Source: Morella rubra (Eukaryota; Streptophyta; Magnoliopsida; Fagales; Myricaceae). From it: a stretch of DNA of 64,000 nt. A model generated the notes under the pieces. It was not told where the DNA came from. It did no database searches and worked only from the letters and a program-made list of their open reading frames with translations. Shown one piece after another: positions 46,201-58,532 of this stretch. Numbering within the stretch: the first letter of the stretch is position 1; every line of letters begins with the position of its first letter. The stretch lies in the NCBI GenBank assembly GCA_003952965.2, contig CM025855.1, forward strand, positions 35,983,742 through 36,047,741, given 5' to 3'. A program made the translations under genes and the position numbers.

Positions 46201-47321
46201 TCTTCGGTATCTTCCTACCATATACTCTGTACTTGCACTTCTCTGACCTACAAACAATGACCACCTTATCGCCAGTGTTTTTATGAAAGCGGATGTCCTT
46301 CCCTATAGCGATGTTTGCTTCCTTCACGGCCTCTTTAAACAGTGCAGAAGACGGGAACTTCATCCCTTTCATTAGGGTTACTGACCCCAAGTCACGTTCA
46401 ACAAACTCAGGTGCACATCGAGAGGGTCCAGCAACGTCATCATCGCTATGTGGCGGGGAGACAAGTAAAGTAGATGGTATCATATCTGACATATATCCTG
46501 CAAAAACATAGTTTCTTAGTGAAATTATTATGTTACAATATAATACTAACATATTGCAAAAGCAAAAGCCAAACTAAAAATAAGTGAATTAATTGCTTAC
46601 CGTCATCTTTACCGGCCTCGACACCGTCATCTTTACCATTGGGTGATGGAGGAGGTGTGACAAAAAGTCCGTCTAATCCTTCATCTTCGGCCTCCAGATC
46701 TGCAGCTTCTGTGTCTTCATATGACCTACTAGAAGGTCCACCAACCTCAAACGAAGGTCCACCAACATCGAATGAATGTCCTCCCAGCTCAGCTAATTCG
46801 GGACCACCCAACTCAGAAGCTGAATGACTCATTATCACATCTTCCGCACACGCAACAGCCTCGACATTAGCGTTGGCATTGATATTCACGTCGAAGAGGT
46901 CATCATCGGAACTAAGTGCATCATCCCACCACTTAGTTCCAATCCCAAGACGGCGCCTCTCACATTCTTCATCAACGTCGTCCACCGGGTCAAGTATAGG
47001 TGCAGGTTCGAAACCAACAATGTATATCGCAATGATTTCTTTACCCTCGTGTGCAGCCACCATCTGAAGCACATCAGGGTCCCCTGAGATAATTCGCAGC
47101 CCATCAGAGAGGGTCTGCTCTGGGTCCACGTAAAACAATAGGTCACCATGCTTGTACCCATATTCTTTGACAACTGCTTCTACTTCTATGTGTGACAGGC
47201 AGTCGCAGTCGTAAGGATCTGGGTGCATAGCCATCTTCCCGCCAACGTATACGCACCCACCATTCGACCTATCAAATCTCCCCCCATAGTGGACCTTAAA
47301 CACAAAAGAATCTACTGCCAT
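43209..47321 (-). CDS. MURA-type Mutator transposase, ~1145 aa, one net frameshift
   Basis: Exons read as 47321-46601, 46497-45573, 45490-44462, 44389-44318, 44228-44157, 44064-43996, 43918-43847, 43762-43685 and 43607-43209, with GT-AG borders. Order: acidic N-terminus; DNA-binding region ending SFRWIAKKMIDQIKSQP; DDE-type MULE domain (LICLDGCFLKGEFKGQLLSA, FMSDRQKGLVPAF, HRFCVRHLYANFR); SWIM zinc finger CSCRRWDLTGIPCPH; zinc knuckle CSECKEMGHNKRTCP; a tail of repeated SQSTPSTRS units; and VVIDLT near the end. A leader exon (47654-47590) precedes the ATG exon. Between KNYLL and DIQPQHRC the frame changes: exon 2 is one base short of being in frame, either a real frameshift or an overlooked mini-intron. 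Apart from that it looks complete. Confidence 0.85.
43847..44530 (-). repeat. Serially duplicated 72-bp exons (with introns), ~155-bp period
   Basis: Exons 44389-44318, 44228-44157, 44064-43996 (69 bp) and 43918-43847, plus the end of the exon at ~44530-44462, repeat a (R)DExPSQSTPSTRST unit. On the plus strand the hallmark is CTTGGGGTAGATTG. Each exon is phase 0 at both ends, so units can be gained, lost or skipped without changing frame. Confidence 0.85.
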
Positions 47322-47331
47322 TGGGACCTGC

Positions 47332-48607
47332 CACAATAAAACTTTTCATTAAAGCTGTCGGTCCATTATTCTTTGATACATAAAAACTTTTCTTAGAAAA
47401 TACATATAATAGCATTCAGCAGTAATATCAATAAACAGAAGAGTCAATTCAAAAGCTGAAATAATGCAAACACCAGTACAAGGAACATAAAGCAAAAGGT
47501 ATAAAAAAATGGGAGACAAGTAGACAAAAAAATGATATATTGATCTGACAAAGTAAAGTAAAACAACAATCAAATATTTGAGTGCTTACCGAAACAAAAT
47601 GTTGTCTACTATTTTTGTTTATCCACCCCTTTCAACTTCAGAACGGAGGAAAGACCTGCAAGAAACAAGAAGGCAAGACACCAATAATTTTCATATTATG
47701 CAATAGTAATCTCTTTGGGTGGCATATTTATACGTACTTGACAAATGTAATTCTATTTTTCAATGCTAGAGTTAGTTAATAGTTGAAAGTTAAGCTCAAG
47801 AGTGCTAGGTTCTGTACTTAATGTTCTTAATAGGGAGACATAACTTTAACTTCATGGAATCAATTATATGCTATGAATAACCTAGGACCAAATTAAAACA
47901 TAAGAAATAGAAATTAGGGATGAACTTTTTGGAAGTATCTGCGCAAATAACCTAGAACTTTTTGGGTGAATTGCTTGCACGTGTAGCAGGGACCACATGC
48001 TACATGTGCTAAGAAAATACAAATTCCAGACAATGAACAAGGGACCACATGTTGTCGGCCACAAAATATGTGCTTCATTCGTCCCAATCACTTTTGGACC
48101 ACCTAAAAGGACTATAAATACCTATCTAAACTCACATTTCATAGCATCAAAAATTACAAACTGCCTACTAAATTAAAAACACTTCCTACGAAATCCTCAT
48201 CGCAATCCCCAAAATCCCAAAAGTTGTATCCAAATTCCAACAATTATGGAGCCGAACTAAATGGGGAAAGCAAAATGGGCTTACCCTTGAGTCTTCTTCT
48301 CCTTCGGATTCAATTGCCGAACTAAATGGGGAAAAAGCCGAGCTCAATCGACTTTTACAGACGGAGGCCACTTACAGATCTGCAAAGGGAGGGCTTGACA
48401 GATCTGCAATGGATGAACGAGGGTTCTTGGGTGAAATCTGTTTCGGGCTCCTTGGAAAGGACACGAGAGCTTGGCGTCAGGAAGGGTGTTCTTCCTTTTC
48501 CTCTTGCTGCTGCTTCGTCTAGGGCACGACAGAATTGGATTTGGGCATCCAATCGGTCTTCCATTGGGCGCGGACAAGAGAAGGGCAACGACGTCAATGA
48601 AAATTAC
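47332..48607 (-). other. Upstream region and leader introns of the MULE transposase gene
   Basis: An acceptor at 47331, a donor at 47589 and another acceptor at 47655 (minus strand) outline leader introns and a 65-bp non-coding exon. The remaining ~950 bp to the right inverted repeat hold no coding sequence. As in MuDR, transcription may start near or in the inverted repeat. Confidence 0.5.
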
Positions 48608-48818
48608 TTACTGAGGGCAGATTCGTCAATTTGGGTGGAGTAGACGCACGTGAGACGCACGTGCACGAAAAACCGTCTCATTTCACGGTGAATTTAAACG
48701 GGGGGCGAGGATTGAGTGATTTTGAAAGATAGGGGTCTCAAATTGTTGGTTTGGAAAATAAGGGTAGTAACTTGATTTTGCCCAAAGATATGGGGTTAAC
48801 TATGAGTTTACCCCAAAA
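48608..48818 (-). repeat. Right terminal inverted repeat of the MULE (211 bp)
   Basis: Inverted match of 41257-41467 from TTACTGAGGGCAGATTCGTC to GAGTTTACCCCAAAA. The outer sequence after the repeat is TTATTTAAATTATC. Confidence 0.93.
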
Positions 48819-48929
48819 TTATTTAAATTATCTATCTCTTCATTTTTTTACTAATTTTAATATTTAAAATTTTTACCATCTAAAATTTTTACCATCAAAC
48901 ATTACCATTCAATACTGTAGATTAAATAA

Positions 48930-49115
48930 TGATACATAGCGTTTGAGTATCAAAAATTTTAATAAAATTTTATTAAAATTTTACTTTTACAAACACACAT
49001 CAAAATTTATTTTTATTTTTATCTTTCATTCACCAATTTCAATACCATTCTTTTTTAACACCAACACAAATTTTATTAAAATTTTACATCCAAACACGAT
49101 ACTAAAATCCAATCA
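48930..49115. mobile_element. Small AT-rich MITE, copy 2
   Basis: Ends of the GCGTTTGAGTATCAAAAATTTT and AAAATTTTACATCCAAACACG type are inverted to each other. The interior CACCAATTTCAATACCAT..CTTTTTTAACACCAACA is shared with copy 1 at 11.7-11.9 kb. The two copies confirm a repeat family; the superfamily was not determined. Confidence 0.55.
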
Positions 49116-49119
49116 AAAC

Positions 49120-49620
49120 TGTTCCGTGTCCTAATAATTTAACCCACTGACATGCACGAAAGAACAAAGAACTAGACCATCAAAAACATAAATGAAATAT
49201 TAAATAGGCTACCCTGCTAGCAAAGTTTTTCTTTCTTTTTTTTTTTTTTAATTAATAGAGGAAAAATTCTATACAGCAGCAGAGTGAGGAGAAAATATAA
49301 AATGGGGATAGACTAGATTCTAAAAAAGAAAGAGACGAAGGCATTGCCAACAGAAGAGTGACATGACGGATAGGTCATGACTGAAGAGGGCTGAAGATTG
49401 GGTAAGAAAAGATAGTTAGGCGCTTGGGAGAATGAGGTGGAAGGCCGGCTGGCCGGCCGTCAATCTTTCGGAAAATGTTCACTAGTGCTTTCCCCGTATT
49501 CCATTAGAGCAAACATGTCTAAACGGTTTTTTCTACAAAAAAAATAAAAAAAATTACTCACGATTTATCATAAATTTTATACTTTACACTCTAATATTGA
49601 TAATTGATATATGTCAAAGT
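49120..49620. other. Intergenic, nothing recognised
   Basis: No coding signal. A GGCCGGCTGGCCGGCC palindromic patch occurs near 49443-49460. Confidence 0.45.
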
Positions 49621-49624
49621 TAGT

Positions 49625-49950
49625 AATTTAAAGTGTGTAATGCTCCAACAACCTGTCTGTAGTCCGTGATATTTGGAAGTGGATCGCCATCTGAGTTAGT
49701 GAGCTTTCTACTAGAATTGAGTGGTGTAGATGCAGATTTAGCCCGAGCATCCTTGTTTGATGCAATAGATCCTTAATGTATATGGATTGGCTGAGATGTA
49801 AGCCATGACCATCCATGAGTAGCTTGAATGCCCAAAAATAAAGCAAGATCACCAAGATCCTTCAAGGCAAATTGATCCTTGAGATGAGTAATCAGCAAGT
49901 TGATAAGGTCAGCACCAGTACCGATAATGATAATATCCAAAATTGATAGT
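49625..49950 (-). mobile_element. Copia (Ty1) fossil, reverse transcriptase fragment
   Basis: Minus-strand remnants of the copia reverse transcriptase region are seen (DDIIITG-like box, then KDLGDLALFLGIQ, then IYIKDLLHQ). It is a short broken fragment without LTRs, and it is old. Confidence 0.7.
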
Positions 49951-50044
49951 TTAGGATATAAAATGTAAAATATTTGATAATTGGTAAGTGAAAAAATATA
50001 TATATTTTTTTTTTTTTAGGTACACGAATAAACCATATATTAAC

Positions 50045-51348
50045 TAGGGCTGCAAGACCGGAAATCCGGTCCGGTTTTTGGACCGGAATGCGGTCGGGGA
50101 TTTTCGGTCCCTAAAATTATTAGGTTAAGCGGTCCGGTCTGGACACTTAAGTGGTCCAGCGGTTTCAATTTTTTTTTCCATTTTTTCGTTTTTTTTTTTT
50201 TTTTTTTTTTTCATTTTCAACACACATCTTTTAATTTTTGAGATTAAAAAAAATGTGAACTCCTACTATAGTTTGCTCATTAATTTAAAAATGTGAATTG
50301 ATTTAACTCATAGTCTCATACTATAGTTTATTCATTCATTTAAATATGTAAATTCATTTAACTCCTACCTAAAATGTGAATTCTTCCTATTATAGTTTGC
50401 TCATTAATTTAAATATGTGAATTCATTTAACTCTAATACATTTAAAGACTTAAAATATGAATTCATTTAACTATTACTATAGTTTGCTCATTAATTTTAA
50501 AATGTGAATTCATTTAACTATAGTTTGATTAATTTAAATATTTGAATTATTTAAAGACTTAAAAATGTGAATTCATTTAACTCCTACTATAATTTGCTCA
50601 TTATTTAAAATGTGAATTCATTTAACTCTAGTTTGAATATGTAAATTTATTTAAAGACTTAAAAATATGAATTCATTTAACTATTATTATAGTTTGCTCA
50701 TTAATTTGAATATGTGAATTTATTTAAAGACTTAAAAATGTGAATTCATTTAACTTACTCCTACTATAGTTTGCTCATTAATTTAAAGATGTGAATTCAC
50801 TTAAAAATATGAATTCATTTAAAGAATTAAAAAATGTGATACACTCATTTGTTTCTCTATAGCATTCTCATAATCCAAGATTTGAAAAATTCATTTAAAA
50901 CTTAAAAATGTGAATTCATTTAAAATAGTTTGTAAAATGTGAATTCATTCATTCCATTTAACTCTTACAATATATTATAAATAAATAGCACGTGATATTT
51001 TATAAGACATACAATTCCTATTTAAGTTGAAAAAATTGCTAGTATTATTTCTAAATGATTATTGAATTGTAAAGTTAACGTAAAAAATGGATGATTTATT
51101 GATTTTGATTGAATATGAGTTTTAAGATAATAAAATCTGCCATTTTTTTTTTTTCTTTTTTTTTCTTTTTTTAAAAAAAAAAAAAAAATTATATAATGCG
51201 GTCCGGTCCGGTCCGGACCGCATTTTTAAAAATCCTAGACCGGACCGGACCGCATTATCATCCGGTCCGGACCGGACCGGATTTAATTTGCAAAAACCAC
51301 AAAACCGGTCCGGTCCGGTCCTTTGTGGTCCGGTTTTGATCACCCCTA
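50045..51348. mobile_element. Non-autonomous hAT-type element, 1304 bp, CCGGTCCGG-rich ends
   Basis: It starts TAGGGCTGCAAG and ends TTGATCACCCCTA, with a perfect 8-bp target duplication ATATTAAC at 50037-50044 and 51349-51356. Both ends carry clustered GGTCCGGT/ACCGGACC motifs (right end ~51200-51335 almost solid, left end ~50058-50160). The interior (50.25-50.97 kb) is a diverged array of a ~45-bp unit containing GTGAATTCATTTAACTCCTA and CTATAGTTTGCTCATTAATT. No transposase. Confidence 0.9.
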
Positions 51349-51524
51349 ATATTAACTTAGGAATTCTTACAAACTGCTTTCCAGTTTTCTGACATTAATA
51401 TACGCTGAAATTGCGATAGAGATGAACAAACCTGATAAACTTTTCAAACACGCTAAGAATTAACACGGTAAGAATTAAATATCTAATATCTAATATAAAA
51501 GCAGTGACTGCCATCACATCTGAA

Positions 51525-51606
51525 GTCGCTTTGGCCGAGTGGTTAAGGCGTGTGCCTGCTAAGTACATGGGGTTTCCCCGCGAGAGTTCGAATCTCTCAG
51601 GCGACG
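51525..51606 (+). tRNA. tRNA-Ser (GCU anticodon)
   Basis: 82 nt. The acceptor stem GTCGCTT/AGGCGAC pairs with one G-U. A-box TGGCCGAGTGG and B-box GTTCGAATC are present. Anticodon loop CTGCTAA gives anticodon GCT (serine AGY codons). A long variable arm (ACATGGGGTTTCCCCGC) is as expected for class II tRNA-Ser. There is no intron and no encoded CCA. A T-run follows at 51610. Confidence 0.95.
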
Positions 51607-51804
51607 ACAATATTTTTTTCTTCTTTTTCTGACTCGAGCATTGGGGGACCTTTTTACAATTTTATCTTTCCGGAAAACACGACGGTAGACGTAGTGACAA
51701 TATCACGACATCCTCAGACTGCTTCCCATTTCCCTCCCATTTAAGGTAAATTTGTCTTCAAATAAAAACACATCCCACACGTCTTCTGGAGGTTGGTTTC
51801 TTCA

Positions 51805-53118
<1,314 letters not shown>

Positions 53119-53119
53119 G

Positions 53120-53690
53120 GCTAGCTCCACTGGCTCACCAAATTATGCTAGTCCCAATTTAGAATTAATGATTCTTCCTTCTTGCAGCAAACTTCGTGCC
53201 ATTAAGATCTATATATTCGGGTTTGCTGAGGCTACAGCCTACTTTGTTGCTTCCATATACCATAAAGTTTGCTTTCATCTTTTTTTAGTGGAGACGCGTG
53301 GGCCCAAGTAGACGATGGAGGTTTCCATTTCTTAAGTTTTGTTTTCTGGTGTGAGTTGAAGAGCATATTATTGTGAATCAGTGATTCAGTGGGAACGCAA
53401 CGGGGCTTCTTCTTAGCCTTGATTTGATTCTTTAGCTTTATTCCTTACGCGGTTATCTTCTCTCTCCGTCTCTATTATCTTCCCCTCCCTTTTCCCTCCT
53501 TTTTGCTTCCATCCTTTCAATTGTTCAGATTATGTTCACACTAGCTTTTATATACTGCGCTTGAATGTACTATCACCTTGATTATTGAAATGGAAATAGT
53601 ATGTTCAGACACGATGAATCTCTTGGATTACACCTAAGTGAGCTACTCTTCTAGAATTCAAAAGCAATATGTAATGTATTACTAATACAC
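53120..53690. other. Upstream region of the peroxidase gene
   Basis: Upstream of the start at 53118. The promoter should lie here, but no clear TATA box was singled out. No coding signal is seen. Confidence 0.35.
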
Positions 53691-53699
53691 TAAGATGAA

Positions 53700-53830
53700 A
53701 CCACTCTGGGTTGACTCAGAAGTTAGGGCATGTCTGGGGTCGTGTTGTTTAGGCGCATAATCTCAGGTTCGATTACTCATAAGAATTATATTAGTGACTT
53801 TAACTGGAAGGCTGAGTTGTGGACTGTCTA
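53700..53830 (+). mobile_element. Possible tRNA-derived SINE remnant
   Basis: A sequence like a tRNA promoter: AGAAGTTAGGGCATGTCTGG as A-box region and CTCAGGTTCGATTACTC as B-box region about 30 bp later, in plant Au-SINE-like spacing. There is no cloverleaf, poly(A) tail or target duplication to confirm it. Confidence 0.35.
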
Positions 53831-53839
53831 GTCTTCTCG

Positions 53840-55470
53840 AGATTTGCTATAACGTTAAGCCCACCAAATGTGGCCAAGCTTGGCCAAATTAATCCCAACT
53901 CAATGAACAATTTTCTATTGAATGTGCATATAAGACTTATGTAAAAAAAAAAACTAGCAACTGATGATTAATTCTGTAACGTTTCGTGTCTGAGCAATAG
54001 TGAAATTTTATTGAACAATGGGGAGAATACAAATGCTGGCACTTTACACGTAAGGGTCCATTGGGCCAACTACTTGGGACACCAAACTCGTTATATGAAA
54101 CAAAGAGGGCTGAAGGTCCATGAACCAAAACTGGGCCTAAAAAGAGCAGTATCTGAGTCCACGACCAAGCGCCTTCTATATCCTCCAATTGTACATCGTG
54201 GCTGTCTGATCTTACTCTTCTTTGTTTTAACCCTTCTCCGTAATTCATCGTCTTTTAATGCCACGCATGCATGTCATTGCATCCCTAGTTCGATGAATAT
54301 GCTGATAACTTCCTCTCAAAACTTTGAATTATATTTATTTTATAACATGGTGTGTGATTATAGGTACCAAGATAGTATGCATTGCATGAAGCAACCAAAA
54401 AAACAAAAAAACACATTGGAGAATGAATGTCTCCACGTTGACGGACTCCAGGGTTGAAGTGGATACAGAGAATGGTCACTGTATAAAAAAAAAATACATT
54501 TTACACTCTTCAACTACGAACATCTTGATTATTATTTTTGTCATATTGATATTGTATCCGTCAATTATTAATTTTTTATATTTTGCTGTCATCATTAAGA
54601 ATTTTCTCTAATTTTGACAGAGTAAATGTTTAACTCTAAAATTATGAATTGACTCTTATAAAATAGTCATTAATAATAATAATAATAATAATAATAAATA
54701 TATAATAGTAATAATAATAATGGCAATAAAATTATTATTTTGTTGGCCAAAAAATTATTTTCTGTTTAAATTAAATTTTAAGAACATAAAATATCTGAAA
54801 TTAATAATCGGTAAATACTGATAAATAATAGATTGAAATGTGGCAATGCTATATCTTTGACCGCGTTATTTAGGGGAAAAAAAGGCTTAGAAGGGGCCGT
54901 TGGGTCAAAAGCGGAATCTAGTCCCTTTTATTGGCGAAGAAGATGAGATTTTACGTACAGAGAGAGCCTGGTCTTTTTTGCTTTTCTTTTTTGGCGCCAA
55001 TTAACGCAGGAATTGAACAGGGCAGTCAATTGCCAATTGGGAGTGCCTCAACGCCCAGCCACCAAGAAAGATATATATATATATATATCTCACTCTATCC
55101 TCCTAAGGGGTATATATATATCTCACTCTATCCTCCTAAGGGGTACCTAATGGTCCAACTATGAATCCAACAAAAGAACTCAAAAGCCAAGAAAAAAAAA
55201 ACTAGAGAGATGAAGAATTTGTAAACTCAATATTATCGTACCAAATCTCGAAACAATAGTTTACTTCTATAAAAGCCAGAGGATTCTATCATACAGAACT
55301 CATATGACTATTGGATTCATTTCGGCTTAATTTTGGCATTTTACATGTGTTAGTATCTAAGGCTTCATACGAGATGCATGAAAACAAAAATAACAAAAAA
55401 AAGAAAAAGAGATCTTAGAAAGGGTAAATGCGGGACACATGCTTGTCCCAAATCCTTTCTCAAGATCCCA
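53840..55470. other. Intergenic with microsatellites
   Basis: No gene supported. A (TAA)n run lies at 54671-54698. A short tandem duplication of ATATATCTCACTCTATCCTC plus CTAAGGGGT lies at about 55070-55145. The sequence at 53.95-54.2 kb looks retroelement-like but could not be assigned. Confidence 0.45.
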
Positions 55471-55471
55471 A

Positions 55472-58372
55472 CTACTTGGCTACTTGTTCCAGGACTGGAA
55501 TTTTATTCCACGTTTCTTCAAGTCCACTTACTTGCAGGGGTGGCAATGAGAAAACGCTGACGGTTGAGCTTCCACTTCTAATTTCCTTCAAAACCCGCAG
55601 CGCTGAAATAGTGCTCTTCATGTATAAGCTCTTCACATACTCGATCTCGGCCAGTTCCTTTGGCATCATGAGCAGCGCATCGTCCTTGTTAGACTCGGAA
55701 GTTGTAGGAACACAACCATCAGCTATGCCATTTGAAGCTGGCTGTTCGTTCATGGGGAAGAGGCGGTCAAGCATAGCCTCACACTCCTTCACAAGCTTGT
55801 AGAGCAAGTCGGTGGTGAAGAAGGGCTCCTGCAAGACCTTTTGAATGAAGGGCAAGCGAATGAGAGCACCAGTTCGTTTGTCATACTTCTTAAGTATCTT
55901 GACCAATCCTGTTGAGTGCAAGATAAGGCGTCACAAACAAACTCAGTGAAGCTACGATGACCCACTTCAGAAGAAACATTAAATTATCAGCAAACATAGC
56001 TGCTATCAAACTCTTAATAGACTCTTGTTTTTCTAAACACTTGTTTGATTAGCAAAATCAAATTGAGTAAACGAAATTGCAAGAATTCTGGAAATCCTAG
56101 ACACAATATTGTTATTCCTAATTGGTAATCCTAAGGGGTCAAACGTCAAAAGCAACTTTTAGAATCTTCAAATATGTTGGAGGCTAAAATATTAAAGGAA
56201 TATGAACTTTGTCGAATTCGTAGGATGATGTGACTACACTTAGCCAGTAATCCAAAGAACCATGCGTATTCTGATCCAACGAGAAGAATGCAAGTAGAGT
56301 TTTCCCTTGTATTAAAATAAGTAAGATGGGATATTTTTATTCGTCAGTAGAGCAAAGGCAGAGCAAGTTAAGTGTTAAAAATGGCAGTCGTGATATTCCT
56401 TCTAAGAAAAGCAAAGTATAAATCATCAGCACGCATCCTCCCTACTAAGAAAAGCACAATCGCTGACAATAGTCACTCAGAATATTCGTGGGAACAGAGT
56501 CAAAAGAATGCATATGAACCAGACTAATAGGTGAACAAAAAAACTCCACGAATTGTACGATCTACATTTGTCGTATCTTTTAATTAACCCTTTTTTCCGC
56601 TTCTATTTCTATTGGCATCAGATCATAAAGTAAAAGAGAAATAGCCAAAGAAAAGGGTACCTGTATAGTTAAGGGCGCTATAGTTCTCCAACAAAACCAT
56701 CTCTCCGTGGAAGTCCACTATCTCCTTACGAATTTTTATCATCTCCTCATTGGAATCCTTTGCCTTTGCCACCCTATCTTGTAACTCCTGCAATCCCACC
56801 ACAGCAAGCACTACTGTCAAAGACAATATTCCTTTCCTCCATTATCTTTTATACAAAAGAAGAGCAGAAACGTGAAAATTGAGAATCTTAGATCCATCAA
56901 TTTCACTTTCCACGCAAGATGGACTGTGCTGACCGTCATTCACTCAATTGGACAATTAAGAACAACATTCCCATTGCTTTTTAAGATGGGTTGAAGGGTC
57001 TATATCACTAAAACTACCAAAATTAATCCGAGGAGACTTGGAATAAAATCTTAGAGAAAGCATGAAATTAAAGCACTAAGTGGCGCCTCGGTGTGGTCAC
57101 GCACAGTCAGTCGAACAATTGGACAACAAACAACAATATTCCTCTATGAGACGAAAGCACTTTGCCCCTGCTGTACTTTGAACTTTGAAGAACACTCTTC
57201 TTAATTCCACCTATTAGGCGAAGACTGAGTTTTTTTTAATCCCAAATAAAAATAATTAAATTTCGATGCTACTAATTTCAACGTAGAAATAAGAAGACGG
57301 ATAATGAATGGAAAAGGAATTCTGGGTCGCCGTTAACCGAAAGATTTATTATGTTTTATTTCGTTTCTGAACAAGAGGCAAGGTACCTCTGACACAAAAG
57401 TTGGCTCAACGCACCACTGTCTACAACCAGACGGCGGTTCTCAATTAATGGAATATGCCACCGGGCATATTCCTTAACGTTATTAACTAAGATGCGAGGC
57501 AGTAAATGCGGTAGACAAAACAGCGGCGACGCAACTACATATGGAGTGGAAAGCCGAAGACGTCCCCGTCAGCAGTGCGGCGTCGGTCAGAGTTCCCGGA
57601 GGCTCACGTCAGTGAGAAACTCCGCGAGATCCCGGACAAAAAGAGAGACAAATTGATCAACGCACTTATTTGCCCAGGCTAATGAATATGATTTGGCAAG
57701 TAGGAAGGACGAAAAAGGAGTGTGTTTTTGCAAAGGGACACTATTGGACTGAAGAACGACGACGTCTTAGCTATCATCTGAGTTTTAACAATAGAATGTT
57801 TTTCCTTGAAAATTGGTATTTCCCACATTTTAAAATGAAGATTGGATGCAATTCCCAGCGGTTAGAGGCCTAATCTAAGTGGCAACTTAATAAGCCCAAA
57901 GAATCGATTTTTCTAGTCTCTGTGGAATTGATGATGAAAAATAGACAAAAGAATCCGAAACTGAGATTCAGGATACCCTATTTTTCTCAGGAACCAAACG
58001 GGTCAATGCTTTTCTACCACAAAGCAGAGAAGATTTGAAAGAAAAGAAAAAAACAAATACCTTCAATCTGATAATGTATTCCTCCTCTTTCTCAACGAAA
58101 AACGTGTTAAATTTCTCGAGCTCGTCATGCAGCAACCTTATGAAATCAGTTTCCTCCTTGGACATGCCCTCCTTCTCGTCTCTCGAAACCTCCGCGCCCT
58201 CTCCGGCTGCAGAGTCAGTAGCTTTGACTCTCGGACGCTTGGCCGGCCTCTCGCCGCATTTGGGCTCTAGGAGCTTGAGCTTCTTCTTAAGCTCCTTGTA
58301 GGACAGGAACTTGTCACGCCATTCGGGTAACGTCTCTTCGATCTGGTTGCTGAGACTCTTTCCGAATTTCAT
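55472..58372 (-). CDS. SPX1/2: SPX domain protein (SPX1/SPX2-like), 291 aa
   Basis: Nuclear phosphate-status sensor: stand-alone SPX proteins bind inositol pyrophosphates through the SPX domain and sequester PHR transcription factors when phosphate is plentiful. Exons 58372-58061, 56787-56661 and 55908-55472 join with GT-AG borders in frame to 291 aa (Arabidopsis SPX1 256, SPX2 287). The three SPX motifs are present: [20 protein letters not shown] with [12 protein letters not shown] (Tyr and Lys of the ligand pocket), then [17 protein letters not shown], and [14 protein letters not shown]. An acidic/Ser-rich linker separates the first two. There is no EXS, MFS or RING domain, so it is neither PHO1, an SPX-MFS transporter nor NLA. 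The short tail includes [10 protein letters not shown]. Candidate P1BS sites lie upstream and in intron 1 (1273 bp). Confidence 0.93.
57451..57472. promoter_or_regulatory. Palindromic pair of P1BS motifs in SPX intron 1
   Basis: GAATATGC (57451-57458) and its inverted copy GCATATTC (57465-57472) both fit GNATATNC. With their flanks they form a 10-bp inverted repeat, GGAATATGCC/GGCATATTCC, around a 4-nt centre. It could be a PHR dimer site or a small hairpin. Confidence 0.45.
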
Positions 58373-58532
58373 GTCTATGTGCGTGGGGGTAGGGATTAGG
58401 TTGCAAAGAAAGTGGGAGTATTTGGAGGGAATGCGAAGTTGGAAATTTTGAGGGAAGAACTCTCGAAAGGTGGGGGACGATGAAGCAGCAAAAGATAGGC
58501 GAGAGTGGGAGGGAGATATAACGGTTAGGACC

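Larger units (their letters stand above)
41257..48818. mobile_element. MuDR-like autonomous-type MULE, 7562 bp, two convergent genes
   Basis: Bounded by 211-bp inverted repeats beginning TTTTGGGGTAAACTCATAG that differ at about four positions. It contains a plus-strand GRF zinc-finger gene near the left end and a minus-strand MURA-type transposase gene from the right end. They converge on a short tandem-repeat spacer, the same arrangement as mudrA/mudrB in maize MuDR. A 9-bp target duplication could not be fixed because both flanks are T/A runs. Nearly identical repeats and largely open frames indicate a recent insertion. One net frameshift in the transposase gene is the only coding defect seen. 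Confidence 0.9.

Noticed and set aside
48326-48643. Open frames inside the MULE near its right inverted repeat
   Set aside because: They read into the inverted repeat and lack any domain; more likely leader/promoter DNA of the transposase gene.
41248-48827. A 9-bp target duplication for the MULE
   Set aside because: Left TTGATTTTT and right TTATTTAAA do not match convincingly; T/A runs make any choice arbitrary.
53937-54248. Minus-strand 103-codon frame
   Set aside because: Looks like untranslated or LTR-type sequence ending near an AATAAA-like signal; no domain and no paired repeats, so not assignable.
57500-57880. GC-richer patch in SPX intron 1 with a 67-codon frame, possible extra exon or insertion
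   Set aside because: SPX exons 1 and 2 join in frame without it, and the frame has no known motif.
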